Shown here: one piece after another, positions 9,129 to 18,169 of the stretch
Numbering within the stretch: the first letter of the stretch is position 1
Layout of the letters: every line of letters starts with the position of its first letter
NCBI GenBank assembly: GCA_015231595.1
Contig: JADGBH010000034.1
Coordinates: forward strand, 1 to 47,251
Length of the DNA: 47,251 nt
Direction of reading: 5' to 3'
Source of the DNA: Desulfobacterales bacterium
GTDB lineage: Bacteria; Desulfobacterota; Desulfobacteria; Desulfobacterales; JADGBH01
The notes under the pieces: generated by a model
Seen by the model: only the letters and a program-made list of their open reading frames with translations
Told to the model about the DNA's origin: nothing
Databases searched by the model: none
Program-made: the position numbers and the translations under genes

Positions 9129-9461
9129 TTAAGCAGATATTTCAAGCTCATTTAAAATTGAATCAATATGATTTATAAGCCAATTTCTTTGATATTCAGA
9201 AGCATAAGCTATGCAATTGCATTTTAAAGTGTTTGGAGAACGAATTAAAAATTCAGAAGATATTTGATTTTCTGTTATATCAAGCGCAAAATAAAGAGGT
9301 TGACAATTTGTATGTTTTTTTTGTTCTTCAGTTAATATGGATTCTTCTAAAGGAATCCAATATATGCCAATAGGGGAAGTTTGTTTATAATTTTTATTAA
9401 AATATTCTTTTAATTTTTTATAATCATTAAGCCTAATCTCATCAATAACGTATTGTTTCAT
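9129..9461 (-). CDS. Conserved-looking hypothetical protein, 110 aa
   Basis: I do not recognise a family. The protein is soluble with no signal peptide or membrane segment, and has an alternating charged/hydrophobic pattern compatible with an alpha/beta fold. A CNC doublet sits in LKCNCIAYASEYQ near the C-terminal third, followed by a helix (NWLINHIDSILNELE). The ATG is preceded by AGGA about 10 bases upstream. It lies 113 bases upstream of the amidohydrolase on the same strand and may be co-transcribed. Codon use looks like that of its neighbours, so I regard it as a real gene. Confidence 0.6.
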   Translation of the reverse strand: MKQYVIDEIRLNDYKKLKEYFNKNYKQTSPIGIYWIPLEESILTEEQKKHTNCQPLYFALDITENQISSEFLIRSPNTLKCNCIAYASEYQRNWLINHIDSILNELEISA

Positions 9462-9535
9462 GGTTATTAAATCCTGTAATCGTGAAATATTTTAGAAATT
9501 TTTTTTAATTTTTTCAACTAACATAATTTATTTTT

Positions 9536-9550
9536 TAACGCAAGGCGTTA
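9536..9550. promoter_or_regulatory. Near-palindromic site TAACGC-AAG-GCGTTA upstream of the yej-like genes
   Basis: Perfect 6-bp arms around AAG, 126 bases upstream of the probable yejB start. It matches the candidate PhaR operators at 24666-24680 and 38386-38400 at 12 of 15 positions each. It lies between the divergent hypothetical gene (start 9461) and yejB, a reasonable place for a regulator. Whether it is bound by PhaR is inference. Confidence 0.35.
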
Positions 9551-9675
9551 TTTATTCTATTAAACGCTGTTTATAATTTTCAGAAACTACATATTTGGCG
9601 TTGATTTTTATTAAGGATAATGTTTTAATCTTTAATTTATTAATTCAATTCTTAATTTTTAAAAATTTTAATAAT

Positions 9676-10689
9676 ATGACAGCTTATTTTATCAGACGTT
9701 TTTTGCTTATATTTCCCACTTTTATTGGGATAACCATAATGGTATTTGCGATTACCAGATTTGTTCCTGGAGGTCCTATTGAAAGGATGATAGCCGAGGC
9801 TCAAAGAATGAAACAGGGCAGTATGGGAATTTCAGGGATGCAAAATCAATCACTTTCCAATGAACAGATCGAGGAATTAAAAAAATATTACGGTTTTGAT
9901 AAACCAGTGATAGTAAGTTATTTTCTATGGTTAAAAAAAGTTCTAACCTTTGACCTTGGAGTTTCAACAAGATATTATGATCCAGTCTGGGATATGATTA
10001 CCGAAAGAATACCAATATCACTTTATTTTGGAATTCTTTCAATGATTTTGATTTATGGAATCTGTATTCCCCTTGGAATTGTAAAAGCAATAACCCATAA
10101 AACAGCTATTGATAATATAAGTTCTGCATTAGTTTTTATAGGCTACTCCATACCTGGATGGGTAATGGGAGTGCTTCTATTGCTGCTTTTTGCTTCAAAA
10201 TTATCTATATTCCCTTTAGAAGGTTTTGTGGAAGATGGTTTTAAATATCTTTCCCTTGAAAAAATAAAAGATATTATTATGCACACAGTTCTCCCATTAA
10301 CATCATACGTTATAGGCTCTTTTGCGATTATGACTTTTCTAATGAAAAATACTCTTATGGATAACCTTTCCGCCGATTATGTCCGAACAGCTATTTCCAA
10401 AGGTCTTTCTTTTAAAAAAGCTATTTTCAAACATGCTTTAAGAAATAGCCTTATTCCCATTGCTACCACCTTTGGAAATAATATCTCTGTAATCCTTACA
10501 GGCTCATTTTTAATTGAAAAGGTTTTTAACATTGACGGCATGGGACTTCTTGGATATGAATCAATTGTTCAAAGAGATTATCCTACTGTTATGGGTATAT
10601 TGGTAATATCGTCTCTGCTTTTTATGATCGGAAATATTTTATCAGATATTTGTGTTGCTATAGTTGATCCAAGAGTTGCATTTAAATGA
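9676..10689 (+). CDS. yejB: Peptide ABC transporter permease, YejB type
   Basis: Inner-membrane permease of the DppB/OppB family, about six transmembrane segments. The N-terminus MTAYFIRRFLLIFPTFIGIT and the RFVPGGPIERM motif are characteristic of YejB. The EAA-type loop for ATPase contact is seen around DYVRTAISKGLSFKKAIFKHALRN. I chose the ATG at 9676 (337 residues), not a TTG at 9595, because the family begins at this point and the extra 27 residues are AT-rich low-complexity sequence; no strong ribosome binding site is visible at either. The stop overlaps the next start by four bases (ATGA), so translation is coupled to yejE. The protein would import oligopeptides or related compounds with YejE, YejA and an ATPase. 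Confidence 0.88.
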   Translation: MTAYFIRRFLLIFPTFIGITIMVFAITRFVPGGPIERMIAEAQRMKQGSMGISGMQNQSLSNEQIEELKKYYGFDKPVIVSYFLWLKKVLTFDLGVSTRYYDPVWDMITERIPISLYFGILSMILIYGICIPLGIVKAITHKTAIDNISSALVFIGYSIPGWVMGVLLLLLFASKLSIFPLEGFVEDGFKYLSLEKIKDIIMHTVLPLTSYVIGSFAIMTFLMKNTLMDNLSADYVRTAISKGLSFKKAIFKHALRNSLIPIATTFGNNISVILTGSFLIEKVFNIDGMGLLGYESIVQRDYPTVMGILVISSLLFMIGNILSDICVAIVDPRVAFK

Positions 10690-11732
10690 TTAAAATTTCT
10701 ACTATTACTTTAAAAAAAATAAAGCGTTTTAAATCCATAAAAAGAGGTTATTATTCCTTTATTATTTTTACATTAATGATAATAATGTCTCTTTTTTCCG
10801 AAACTTTAGTCAATAAAAGAGCTTTAATTGTTCATTATGAAGGGAATTATTATTTCCCGACTTATGGAAACATGCTTCCAGGCAAAACGTTCGGACTTGA
10901 TTATGAATATGAAACAAATTATAGGGATTTATCTAAAATATTTAAAAAACAAGACAGCAAAAACTGGTTAATTATGCCTCCTGTTCCTTATGGACCCTAT
11001 GAAAACGATTTTAAAGATGATAAATATCCGCCTCTTCCTCCGTCAATAGCCGATAAACATTTTTTAGGAACTGATACGATAGGAAGAGATATCTTATCAA
11101 GGGTAGTGTATGGATTTAGAATAGCTATTTTTTTTTCAATTTGCCTTCTTTTAGCTGATTATCTTATTGGTGTAAGTATTGGATGTGCTATGGGATATAT
11201 TGGAGGCAAATTTGATCTTTTCTTTCAAAGAATAATCGAAATTTGGTCAAATGTACCGTTTCTTTATGTAATCATATTTATCTCGTCTATAGTTGTTCCG
11301 AATTTTTTTACTCTTGTAGTTATAATGGCGTTTTTTGGATGGATAAACATGACATGGATAATGCGAACGTCAACCTATAAAGAAAAAGCAAGGGATTATG
11401 TTCTTGCGGCTAAAGCTCTTGGAGCATCTAACATTAGAATAATTTTTAACCATATAATTCCCAACACAATATCAATTATAGTAACATTTGCTCCTTTTTC
11501 TATATCAAATGGAATTGTTGCATTATCAGCTCTTGATTACCTTGGATTTGGACTTCCTCCGCCAACCCCAAGTTGGGGAGAACTTCTTAATCAAGGATGG
11601 GCAAATATGTATGCATGGTGGATAGTTACGTCAGTTATTGGTTTTATGGTTTTTACTTTAATTATTGTAACTTTTATTGGAGAAGCTGTAAGAGAAGCGT
11701 TTGATCCTAAACTTTATACAGTATATGAATAA
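10686..11732 (+). CDS. yejE: Peptide ABC transporter permease, YejE type
   Basis: The 348-residue second permease of the transporter belongs to the DppC/OppC family. It has the YejE-style large periplasmic insertion after the first membrane segment (VNKRALIVHYEGNYYFPTYG through PPVPYGPYENDF), then GTDTIGRDILSRVVYGFRIA, the conserved entry to the permease core. The ATPase-coupling loop is at AKALGASNIRIIFNHIIPN, and the signature ALDYLGFGLPPPTPSWGELL is present. The start overlaps the yejB stop. It is followed 37 bases later by the binding protein gene. Confidence 0.9.
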   Translation: MIKISTITLKKIKRFKSIKRGYYSFIIFTLMIIMSLFSETLVNKRALIVHYEGNYYFPTYGNMLPGKTFGLDYEYETNYRDLSKIFKKQDSKNWLIMPPVPYGPYENDFKDDKYPPLPPSIADKHFLGTDTIGRDILSRVVYGFRIAIFFSICLLLADYLIGVSIGCAMGYIGGKFDLFFQRIIEIWSNVPFLYVIIFISSIVVPNFFTLVVIMAFFGWINMTWIMRTSTYKEKARDYVLAAKALGASNIRIIFNHIIPNTISIIVTFAPFSISNGIVALSALDYLGFGLPPPTPSWGELLNQGWANMYAWWIVTSVIGFMVFTLIIVTFIGEAVREAFDPKLYTVYE

Positions 11733-11769
11733 GGCTAAAAACATTAGTTTTTTTTATTAAGGAGTCATT

Positions 11770-13578
11770 ATGAAATATTATTTCACATTAGTATTATTAA
11801 CAATTCTTTTTTTACCGATATTTGGGATTTCTTCAGAAATGAAAGATATGCCAAAATTGCCTCAGGATATTAAATGGCTTACAAACGATTCTGATCCTGT
11901 TTTTGCATCTGAAAAAGCTAAAAAAGGAGGATCCATAACTTTTTCAATATTAAGCTATCCTATGACATTTAGAACGGTTGGACCTGATTCAAACGGTAGT
12001 TTTAGAGGTGCAATACTTGATAATCATCTTTCTCTGATATCAATTCATCCGAATACATTAAATATTATACCTGAAATTGCTACTCATTGGGCTTTTGGTG
12101 ACGATAAAAAAACAATGTATTTTAAATTAAATAAAAATGCAAAATGGTCTGATGGAACTCCTGTTACAGCTTATGATTTTGAGTTTACCCTTGATTTTAT
12201 GCGTTCAAAGCATATAGTAGCGCCTTGGTATAACGATTATTACACAAAAGAAATAGATAAAGTAATTGTATATGACAATCATACGTTAGCTGTTGTTAGT
12301 TCTAAAGCCGCTCCAGAGCTTCATTTAAGACTGTCATTAACTCCGACTCCAAGACATTTTTACAAAAAATTAGACGAAACTTTTGTAAAAAAATATAATT
12401 GGGCAATTATTCCAAATACTGGAGCATATCAAATAGCAAGCTTCAAAAAAAATAAAAATGTTATTTTTGAAAGGAACAAAGATTGGTGGGCAAAGGATTT
12501 AAAATATTTAAAAAATAGATTCAATGTTGATAAGGTTGTTTTTGAAGTTGTTAGAGATTCAAATATATCCTGGGAATATTTTAAAAAAGCCAAGATTGAT
12601 GTTTTTTCATTAACAATACCTCAATATTGGCACATAAAATCAAATATTGATATTTTTGAAAATGGCTATGCAAATAAGATTTGGTTTTTCAATAATACTC
12701 CTCAATCTGCCATGGGAATGTGGCTTAATCAGGACAAAGAACTATTTAAAGATAAAAATTTAAGATATGCCTTTGCCCATGCCATGAACATTCAAAAAGT
12801 AATTGAAAAGGTTCTTTGGAATGACTACTTTAGACTTGAGCACGGTTTTATGGGTTATGGTAATTATACAAACAACGATATTAAGGCAAGACGGTTTGAT
12901 TTGGATAAAGTTGAACAATACATGAAATCAAGTGGGTGGAAAAGAGGATCTGATGGTATATGGGAAAAAAACGGCTCGCGATGTTCAGTTAATGTTACTT
13001 ATGGTTATGATGAACATACTCCAAGACTCGTTGTTTTAAAAGAAGAAGCAAAAAAAGCAGGAATAGAACTTAATTTGAAACTTCTTGATGCTTCTACATC
13101 TTTCAAGCAAATTCTTGAAAAAAATCATGATGTCGCTTGGATGGGTTGGAGTACATCCCTTATTCCCCAGTATTGGGAGCATTTTCATTCTGAAAACGCC
13201 CATAAAACTCAAACAAATAATATCACTAATACGGATGATCCAGAAATGGATAAACTTATAGACGCCTATAGAAACAGCCTTGATGCAAATGAACGAATGG
13301 ATCTTTCTAAAAAAATTCAAGAAAAAATCCATGAAATTGGATGTTTTATACCAACATTTATGGTTCCTTATGTTAGGCATGGTTATTGGAGATGGTGGCA
13401 GCTTCCAGATGTACCTGGAACAATGCATTCAAATGATTTATTTGCCCCATTTTCAAGCTTTACAGGTGGGCTTTTTTGGTATGATGATGATATTTACAAA
13501 GAAACACTAAAGGCGATGAAAGAAAAAAAGAAATTAAGCCCTGTAAATACACTTGACGAAACTTATAAAATTAAATGA
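11770..13578 (+). CDS. yejA: Extracellular peptide-binding protein (SBP_bac_5), YejA type
   Basis: The 602-residue periplasmic binding protein has a signal peptide (about residues 1-20, ending GISSE). The family-5 pattern includes KKGGSITFSILSYP, then NTLNIIPEIATHWAFGDD and FKLNKNAKWSDGTPVTAYDFEFTLDF, the classic SBP_bac_5 signature. Length matches YejA (about 600 residues). It is last in a yejB-yejE-yejA run, whereas enterobacteria use yejA-B-E-F. No ATPase gene (yejF) follows; the next gene is on the other strand. A good AAGGAG site precedes the ATG (11759-11764), and an 18-bp perfect inverted repeat downstream (13654-13693) can serve as terminator. Confidence 0.9.
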   Translation: MKYYFTLVLLTILFLPIFGISSEMKDMPKLPQDIKWLTNDSDPVFASEKAKKGGSITFSILSYPMTFRTVGPDSNGSFRGAILDNHLSLISIHPNTLNIIPEIATHWAFGDDKKTMYFKLNKNAKWSDGTPVTAYDFEFTLDFMRSKHIVAPWYNDYYTKEIDKVIVYDNHTLAVVSSKAAPELHLRLSLTPTPRHFYKKLDETFVKKYNWAIIPNTGAYQIASFKKNKNVIFERNKDWWAKDLKYLKNRFNVDKVVFEVVRDSNISWEYFKKAKIDVFSLTIPQYWHIKSNIDIFENGYANKIWFFNNTPQSAMGMWLNQDKELFKDKNLRYAFAHAMNIQKVIEKVLWNDYFRLEHGFMGYGNYTNNDIKARRFDLDKVEQYMKSSGWKRGSDGIWEKNGSRCSVNVTYGYDEHTPRLVVLKEEAKKAGIELNLKLLDASTSFKQILEKNHDVAWMGWSTSLIPQYWEHFHSENAHKTQTNNITNTDDPEMDKLIDAYRNSLDANERMDLSKKIQEKIHEIGCFIPTFMVPYVRHGYWRWWQLPDVPGTMHSNDLFAPFSSFTGGLFWYDDDIYKETLKAMKEKKKLSPVNTLDETYKIK

Positions 13579-13653
13579 GTATATTCCAAAATTAGAATAT
13601 TTTAAATGTATAAGATTTCAAGACTCAATAATTTTAGCCTTAGTCATATCTAA

Positions 13654-13693
13654 TTAATTTGATATATTCTATATTTAGAATATATCAAATTAA
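13654..13693. terminator. 18-bp perfect inverted repeat between convergent genes
   Basis: TTAATTTGATATATTCTA (13654-13671) and its exact reverse complement (13676-13693) flank a four-base loop TATT. It is very AT-rich with no strong T-run, so it is either a weak bidirectional terminator between the yejA-like gene and the caspase-like gene, or a repeat-derived palindrome. Confidence 0.5.
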
Positions 13694-13720
13694 AAAATAT
13701 TTACTCAATGCGTTAATATT

Positions 13721-13750
13721 GTAGGGGGAAACGGTTAGTCGCCCCCCTAC
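13721..13750. repeat. Hairpin repeat GTAGGGGG...CCCCCCTAC
   Basis: GTAGGGGG (13721-13728) pairs with the CCCCCTAC end at 13743-13750, and the second arm includes GTCGCCCC. The element resembles the one at 223-251 (arms GGGCGAC/GTCGCCC). The first arm reads GTAGGGGGAAACGG where the symmetrical form would be GGGGCGAC, so one arm looks decayed. It stands out as a GC-rich island in very AT-rich intergenic DNA and may also terminate the caspase-like gene. Confidence 0.6.
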
Positions 13751-13766
13751 ATAAACTTGGAAGTTA

Positions 13767-15875
13767 TTAATAAACAACTAATATATCACCAGGCTTACTT
13801 CCAATCATAACAGGCATTTGGGATTTGTTTAATCTTCTTGCCCAATATGGAATAGCTTCTGTTTCGTTAGAGATATAGCTAAATATTTCTTGGAAACTTA
13901 GATTTCTATCTCCGTCAACATCGGAAAAACCGCTTATAGCTTTTAAGAAAAAATAAGTAAAAAGGCTGTGTTTTTTATCTTCATAATCATTGCTTATCTG
14001 TCCATATGATGAGCTTAACAGAACAATACCTTTACTAATATTACCAAAGTATTCATTAAAAGGAGATATCCCGCTGTCATTTCCAACTTCAAAGCCCGTA
14101 TCAAAAATCATTATTATTCTTTTCGGTTCCATTTCAGCAATATTATCAATTAAAGCGCTAATTGAGTATCCAGTTTGTTCAGTATATTTTGGATCAAAAT
14201 CAGTTGGACAGATATAGCTTTTTTTTGACTCTTTATCAATTAATGAAGCTCCAATGTAATAAATAAAAACGTCTGATTTTTTTGGTTTTATATAAGAGTA
14301 AAGACGGCTTGATGCAAAATCTCCATGCATTCCAAAAATTTTTTCGAACTTCTTTTTTTCAACATCAATTTCGTAAATAATATTGCTGGCATTATAAGCG
14401 AGGGTTTTCATGACATAATGCCTTACTAATTCAGCATCTTTTAAAGCGAATTTACTTGAATTTGGGGAATATTGTTTATAGCTTTGATTACCTATTATAA
14501 TTGCAACAGCATCAGGATTATTCATAGGTGTAATTGCTACATTAACATCAATATCGACTTCATTATCCGGTAAATCTAATATTTCAGTTTTGTAGCTCAT
14601 GACAACGTCGGATTTATTTTTATCATCTACTTTGATTTCTTTTATAGCCCCTTCTGATATTAGCTTTTTATTGAGTGGAACTTGTTTTGTTTCAGAAAAT
14701 CCATATTTGTTATTCCTTTCTGTGCCTTTTATTGAAAATTTAATTTCTTGATTTTTAAAATCATTATTTAAAAAATATCTAAATGTAAACACTTCATATT
14801 TGGAAGGTTCAATTACTTTAGCAATAGGAATAGATTCAGTGATTTCACTTTCTAAGCCTGCGCCTAAGAACATGAGACCTTCCTGTTTATTAATGACACT
14901 TAACTGAATATCTTCAGCACTTCCAGGTCCTATATTTTGAACTGTTATTTTTAAATCAATTATTTCATTTTTGCTTATCATGTTATCTTGAGAATAGGAT
15001 ACACTTTCTTTTACTTCAAATTTTGCAAGTATAAGTTCAGGCCTATAAAATCGTTCAGTTTTAAATTTAATTCTTTTTCCTTTCACTTTAGTTTTAAAAT
15101 TTGGGTCAATTATTTTTAAATCTATTGAACCTATTCCAGTTCCAAGCTCAGGGCCTCCAGTAATTGATACTGATTTTTGTATCACTCCATTTTTTTCTTT
15201 TATAGTTTCAAGGTTTATTTTTCTATCAAATATCAAACCTTTTGTTCCGCTCCATAATTCAATATAAACATCTTTTCCTGAACCATATCCTTCATTTTTT
15301 ACGGTAATTTCAAGATTTTTTGTTTCATCTGATTTAATACCTATTTCAGAAAAATTTATATTTGCTATGGATAAGATCGGAGGTACACCTACTGGGGAAC
15401 CATAAACTATATCTTTTTGGATTTCAAACTCTTGGGAAGAAACAAGAGCATCATCTAAATAAATATTAATCTTCCACATGCCTGATAATTCTGCGGCTTT
15501 TTCTCCGTTTATAAACATTTCATGCCATACTGATGATTTGGGAATTATCTTTCCCCTTCCAACTTTAAGTTTATAATTATCAGTTGAGATATATATTTTT
15601 CCATCTGGCTCTATCCATTCCCATTTAATTTCATGATATCCTGTTAAGTTTTCAATTTCAACATGGGAGACTGCTTCTTTGTCCTGAGGGGAAAAAATTT
15701 GTGATGGATAGACAGGAAAAGCTAAATCACCTTTAAAATCAATACTTTTTGCAATAGTTGCATCAAGAATTCTAACAGGTGGAAGGTTAGATTCGTTCTT
15801 TTTGTAAAAAGAGCATGATGCACAAATTAATAAAAACATAAAAGCCATTAGCAACGTAGGAGTAAGTTTTTTCAT
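13767..15875 (-). CDS. Lipoprotein with CARDB-like repeats and a catalytically dead caspase (C14) domain
   Basis: The 702-residue protein has a lipoprotein signal (hydrophobic stretch then LLICASC, lipidated Cys about residue 21). The middle shows two CARDB-like Ig units (LEITVKNEGYGSGKDVYIEL; LKITVQNIGPGSAEDIQL). The C-terminal domain has the caspase-like layout: VAIIIGNQSY, DVFIYYIGAS, KRIIMIFDTGFEVG, then an EF-hand-like DVDGDRNLSFQE often seen after this core in bacterial C14 proteins. The catalytic His of the family's YYSGHG is Ala543 here, and the catalytic Cys of D(A/S)CFSG is Gly594, so proteolysis is not expected. The start at 15875 is chosen because GGAGG lies five bases before it; an ATG 12 bases further upstream overlaps that site. 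The gene is divergent from a kinase fusion gene. A scaffold or binding role is inference. Confidence 0.8.
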   Translation of the reverse strand: MKKLTPTLLMAFMFLLICASCSFYKKNESNLPPVRILDATIAKSIDFKGDLAFPVYPSQIFSPQDKEAVSHVEIENLTGYHEIKWEWIEPDGKIYISTDNYKLKVGRGKIIPKSSVWHEMFINGEKAAELSGMWKINIYLDDALVSSQEFEIQKDIVYGSPVGVPPILSIANINFSEIGIKSDETKNLEITVKNEGYGSGKDVYIELWSGTKGLIFDRKINLETIKEKNGVIQKSVSITGGPELGTGIGSIDLKIIDPNFKTKVKGKRIKFKTERFYRPELILAKFEVKESVSYSQDNMISKNEIIDLKITVQNIGPGSAEDIQLSVINKQEGLMFLGAGLESEITESIPIAKVIEPSKYEVFTFRYFLNNDFKNQEIKFSIKGTERNNKYGFSETKQVPLNKKLISEGAIKEIKVDDKNKSDVVMSYKTEILDLPDNEVDIDVNVAITPMNNPDAVAIIIGNQSYKQYSPNSSKFALKDAELVRHYVMKTLAYNASNIIYEIDVEKKKFEKIFGMHGDFASSRLYSYIKPKKSDVFIYYIGASLIDKESKKSYICPTDFDPKYTEQTGYSISALIDNIAEMEPKRIIMIFDTGFEVGNDSGISPFNEYFGNISKGIVLLSSSYGQISNDYEDKKHSLFTYFFLKAISGFSDVDGDRNLSFQEIFSYISNETEAIPYWARRLNKSQMPVMIGSKPGDILVVY

Positions 15876-16054
15876 GGAATCCTCCAAAGTTTGTTTTCTT
15901 AAAAAATGAATTTTGTATTACAATAGGAAACTTAATAACTTAGGAATAGAAAAATATCAAAAACATTTTATTAAAAAAATTATCTTGAAATACTTTAGAA
16001 AATAATTAGAATCAATTTATTAATAAACCAAAACCTATAGAGAGAATAAATTCA

Positions 16055-18019
16055 ATGTGGGATGCAAACCAATCCGAAATTATTAAAGTCATTAAAGAAA
16101 TAGAAGAATTTAAATCATTGACTAATAATGAACTTGTTCATCTTTTAGACAAACTCGACGTTATTGCTTATGAAGAAGGTGATTTAATTATTGAGCAGGG
16201 AAAGCCAGGTTACACGATGCATATCATCTTAAGGGGAAAAGTTAAAGTTACTTTTATTGATGATAAAGGAAAGCATTATATTCTTGAAAGACTTTCAAAG
16301 GGAGCTATATTTGGTGAAATGGCGCTTTTGACAGATAAACCCCGCAGCGCTAATGTAGTTGCTGAATCCAGTGTTCTTACATGCGTTATGGAAAAACAGA
16401 CTTTAAAAGATCTACTTGGATTTCACCCAAATATTGCCAGATTTTTTACAAGGATTTTAAGGGAGAGATTTGATAAAGACCACGCAATGGCAGTCGGAAC
16501 ATATGTGCTGCAAAAAGAAATCGGACAAGGCTCCATTGGAATTGTATATAAAGGACGTTGTAATTTAGATAGGAATATTGCAGCAAAAATGCTTCGTCAT
16601 GATAGAGCTACTGAAAAAAAATTTCGGCAAGTGTTTTTTGAAGAAGCTAAAATAATGGCTCAATTGAGGCATCCTAATATAGTTAGATTATACGCTATTG
16701 AAGAAGCCTATGGAACCTATTTTATAATTATGGAATATTTGGAAGGATTTGATCTTAAAACATATTTAAGGATACGAAATAAGATGAATCCCTATGAAAT
16801 CATGAATATACTTAATCAAATTGGCGAAGCTCTCAAGTATGCTCATTTAAATGGTGTTGTACATAGAGACGTTAAACCGAATAATTGTATTGTTACTCAA
16901 GAATTAGGGGATATAAAAATAACTCTCACTGATTTTGGCTTAGCATTTGATATGGCCATTGGACTTAAGGAAAATACTAAAATCGCAGGTACTCCTTTAT
17001 ATATATCGCCTGAAGCTATTCAATCAGATTCCATTGATTATAGAGCAGATATTTATGCTTTAGGGATTATTGCTTATCAGTTAGTGACAGGGACTGTTCC
17101 ATTTTGTGCAAACTCGGTAAGCGATCTTCTTTGGAAGCATATTAATGAACCGCCTCCACCTATAAGAAAAGATATCCCTGTTGGCTTAGCAATATTCATT
17201 GAAAAAGCTCTTGTAAAAGACCCAAAACAAAGAATTTCCGACTGGGATGAAATACTAAATCTATTAAGTATTGATTACAATATTCGAATTAGCGAAATAA
17301 ATTCTTTTAGAAACATAAATTTTTTTATTAAATCCAATTCTTCAGCATTCAGAATTATGCAACAAGCATTCGAAGAAGGTAGTAAACTTTTAAACGCTGA
17401 TATAATTTGTTACTTATTGGTTCCAGCATGGCAGGGTGGAATGTTAAAAGACCGAATTGAAAAAATATTACGGGATTTGATGGAATTTAATAATTTACCT
17501 TTAAATGATGTTAATAATACAATTAAAGACATAAAAGCTATTATTGAAAATGGAAATTCAAGGAAAGAACTAATAAAAATAGCCTTAGCTGGGGAATACA
17601 CATTTATATCCAATGATAACAATTTTAACCAAGCTAATTTTTATAGACTCGAAATTCATCCTAATAGTGGTATAGAGATGGTTTTACATAGCGGAATAGG
17701 ACATTGTGTAATAAATTGTAGACATAGCAGTTTTCCATCTATTTATGGTCAAAATAATGCTTGTGATATTGCTATCCCTGGAAGTTATGCGATTTTACCT
17801 TTAACTCAACACGATTATCCAATTTTAATTGAAAAAAATAGTTTTTCCCATGTTCAAGCCTATCTAAAAGATTTTTCAACTAATAATACCTTTCCTAAAC
17901 AAGATGTTTTAGGTGTTATTCAAGTTTTTTTGCCTGAAGAAGAATTTGATGAGAAAATATTTATGTTGAAACTAAAATCTTTCCAATTTTTTGTTTCCCA
18001 TGCTCTTACATTTATATAA
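16055..18019 (+). CDS. Cyclic-nucleotide-binding domain / Ser-Thr protein kinase fusion
   Basis: The 654-residue cytoplasmic protein starts with a CRP-type cyclic-nucleotide-binding domain (about 10-130) with GDLIIEQGKPGYTMHIILRGKVKV and FGEMALLTDKPRSANVVAES, the phosphate-binding cassette. A Hanks-type kinase follows (about 150-410): glycine loop GQGSIGIVYKG, Lys178 (IAAKML), catalytic loop HRDVKPNN with Asp272, and DFGLA with Asp293, so it should be active. The C-terminal 240 residues end in VLGVIQVFLPEEEFDEKIF..LKSFQFFVSHAL, compatible with a GAF-like domain. The order suggests a kinase gated by cyclic nucleotide and possibly a second ligand. It is divergent from the dead-caspase lipoprotein gene, with about 180 bases between starts. 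The ribosome binding site is weak (AGAGAG). Confidence 0.9.
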   Translation: MWDANQSEIIKVIKEIEEFKSLTNNELVHLLDKLDVIAYEEGDLIIEQGKPGYTMHIILRGKVKVTFIDDKGKHYILERLSKGAIFGEMALLTDKPRSANVVAESSVLTCVMEKQTLKDLLGFHPNIARFFTRILRERFDKDHAMAVGTYVLQKEIGQGSIGIVYKGRCNLDRNIAAKMLRHDRATEKKFRQVFFEEAKIMAQLRHPNIVRLYAIEEAYGTYFIIMEYLEGFDLKTYLRIRNKMNPYEIMNILNQIGEALKYAHLNGVVHRDVKPNNCIVTQELGDIKITLTDFGLAFDMAIGLKENTKIAGTPLYISPEAIQSDSIDYRADIYALGIIAYQLVTGTVPFCANSVSDLLWKHINEPPPPIRKDIPVGLAIFIEKALVKDPKQRISDWDEILNLLSIDYNIRISEINSFRNINFFIKSNSSAFRIMQQAFEEGSKLLNADIICYLLVPAWQGGMLKDRIEKILRDLMEFNNLPLNDVNNTIKDIKAIIENGNSRKELIKIALAGEYTFISNDNNFNQANFYRLEIHPNSGIEMVLHSGIGHCVINCRHSSFPSIYGQNNACDIAIPGSYAILPLTQHDYPILIEKNSFSHVQAYLKDFSTNNTFPKQDVLGVIQVFLPEEEFDEKIFMLKLKSFQFFVSHALTFI

Positions 18020-18169
18020 TACTATCTGTAATAAAGCTTCTTATATCAAGTATTATATTTATTAAAAAATTATTTCTTGATTATTAGATTAACATTGTCA
18101 TATTAGAATTTTTTATTTTAAGTAATTTTTATTTATTAATTTTAACCCAAAAATTTAAGGAGGGGGACA

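Noticed and set aside
9595..9675. TTG-initiated extension of yejB
   Set aside because: Family members begin at the MTAYFIRR segment, and the extension is low-complexity AT-rich sequence.
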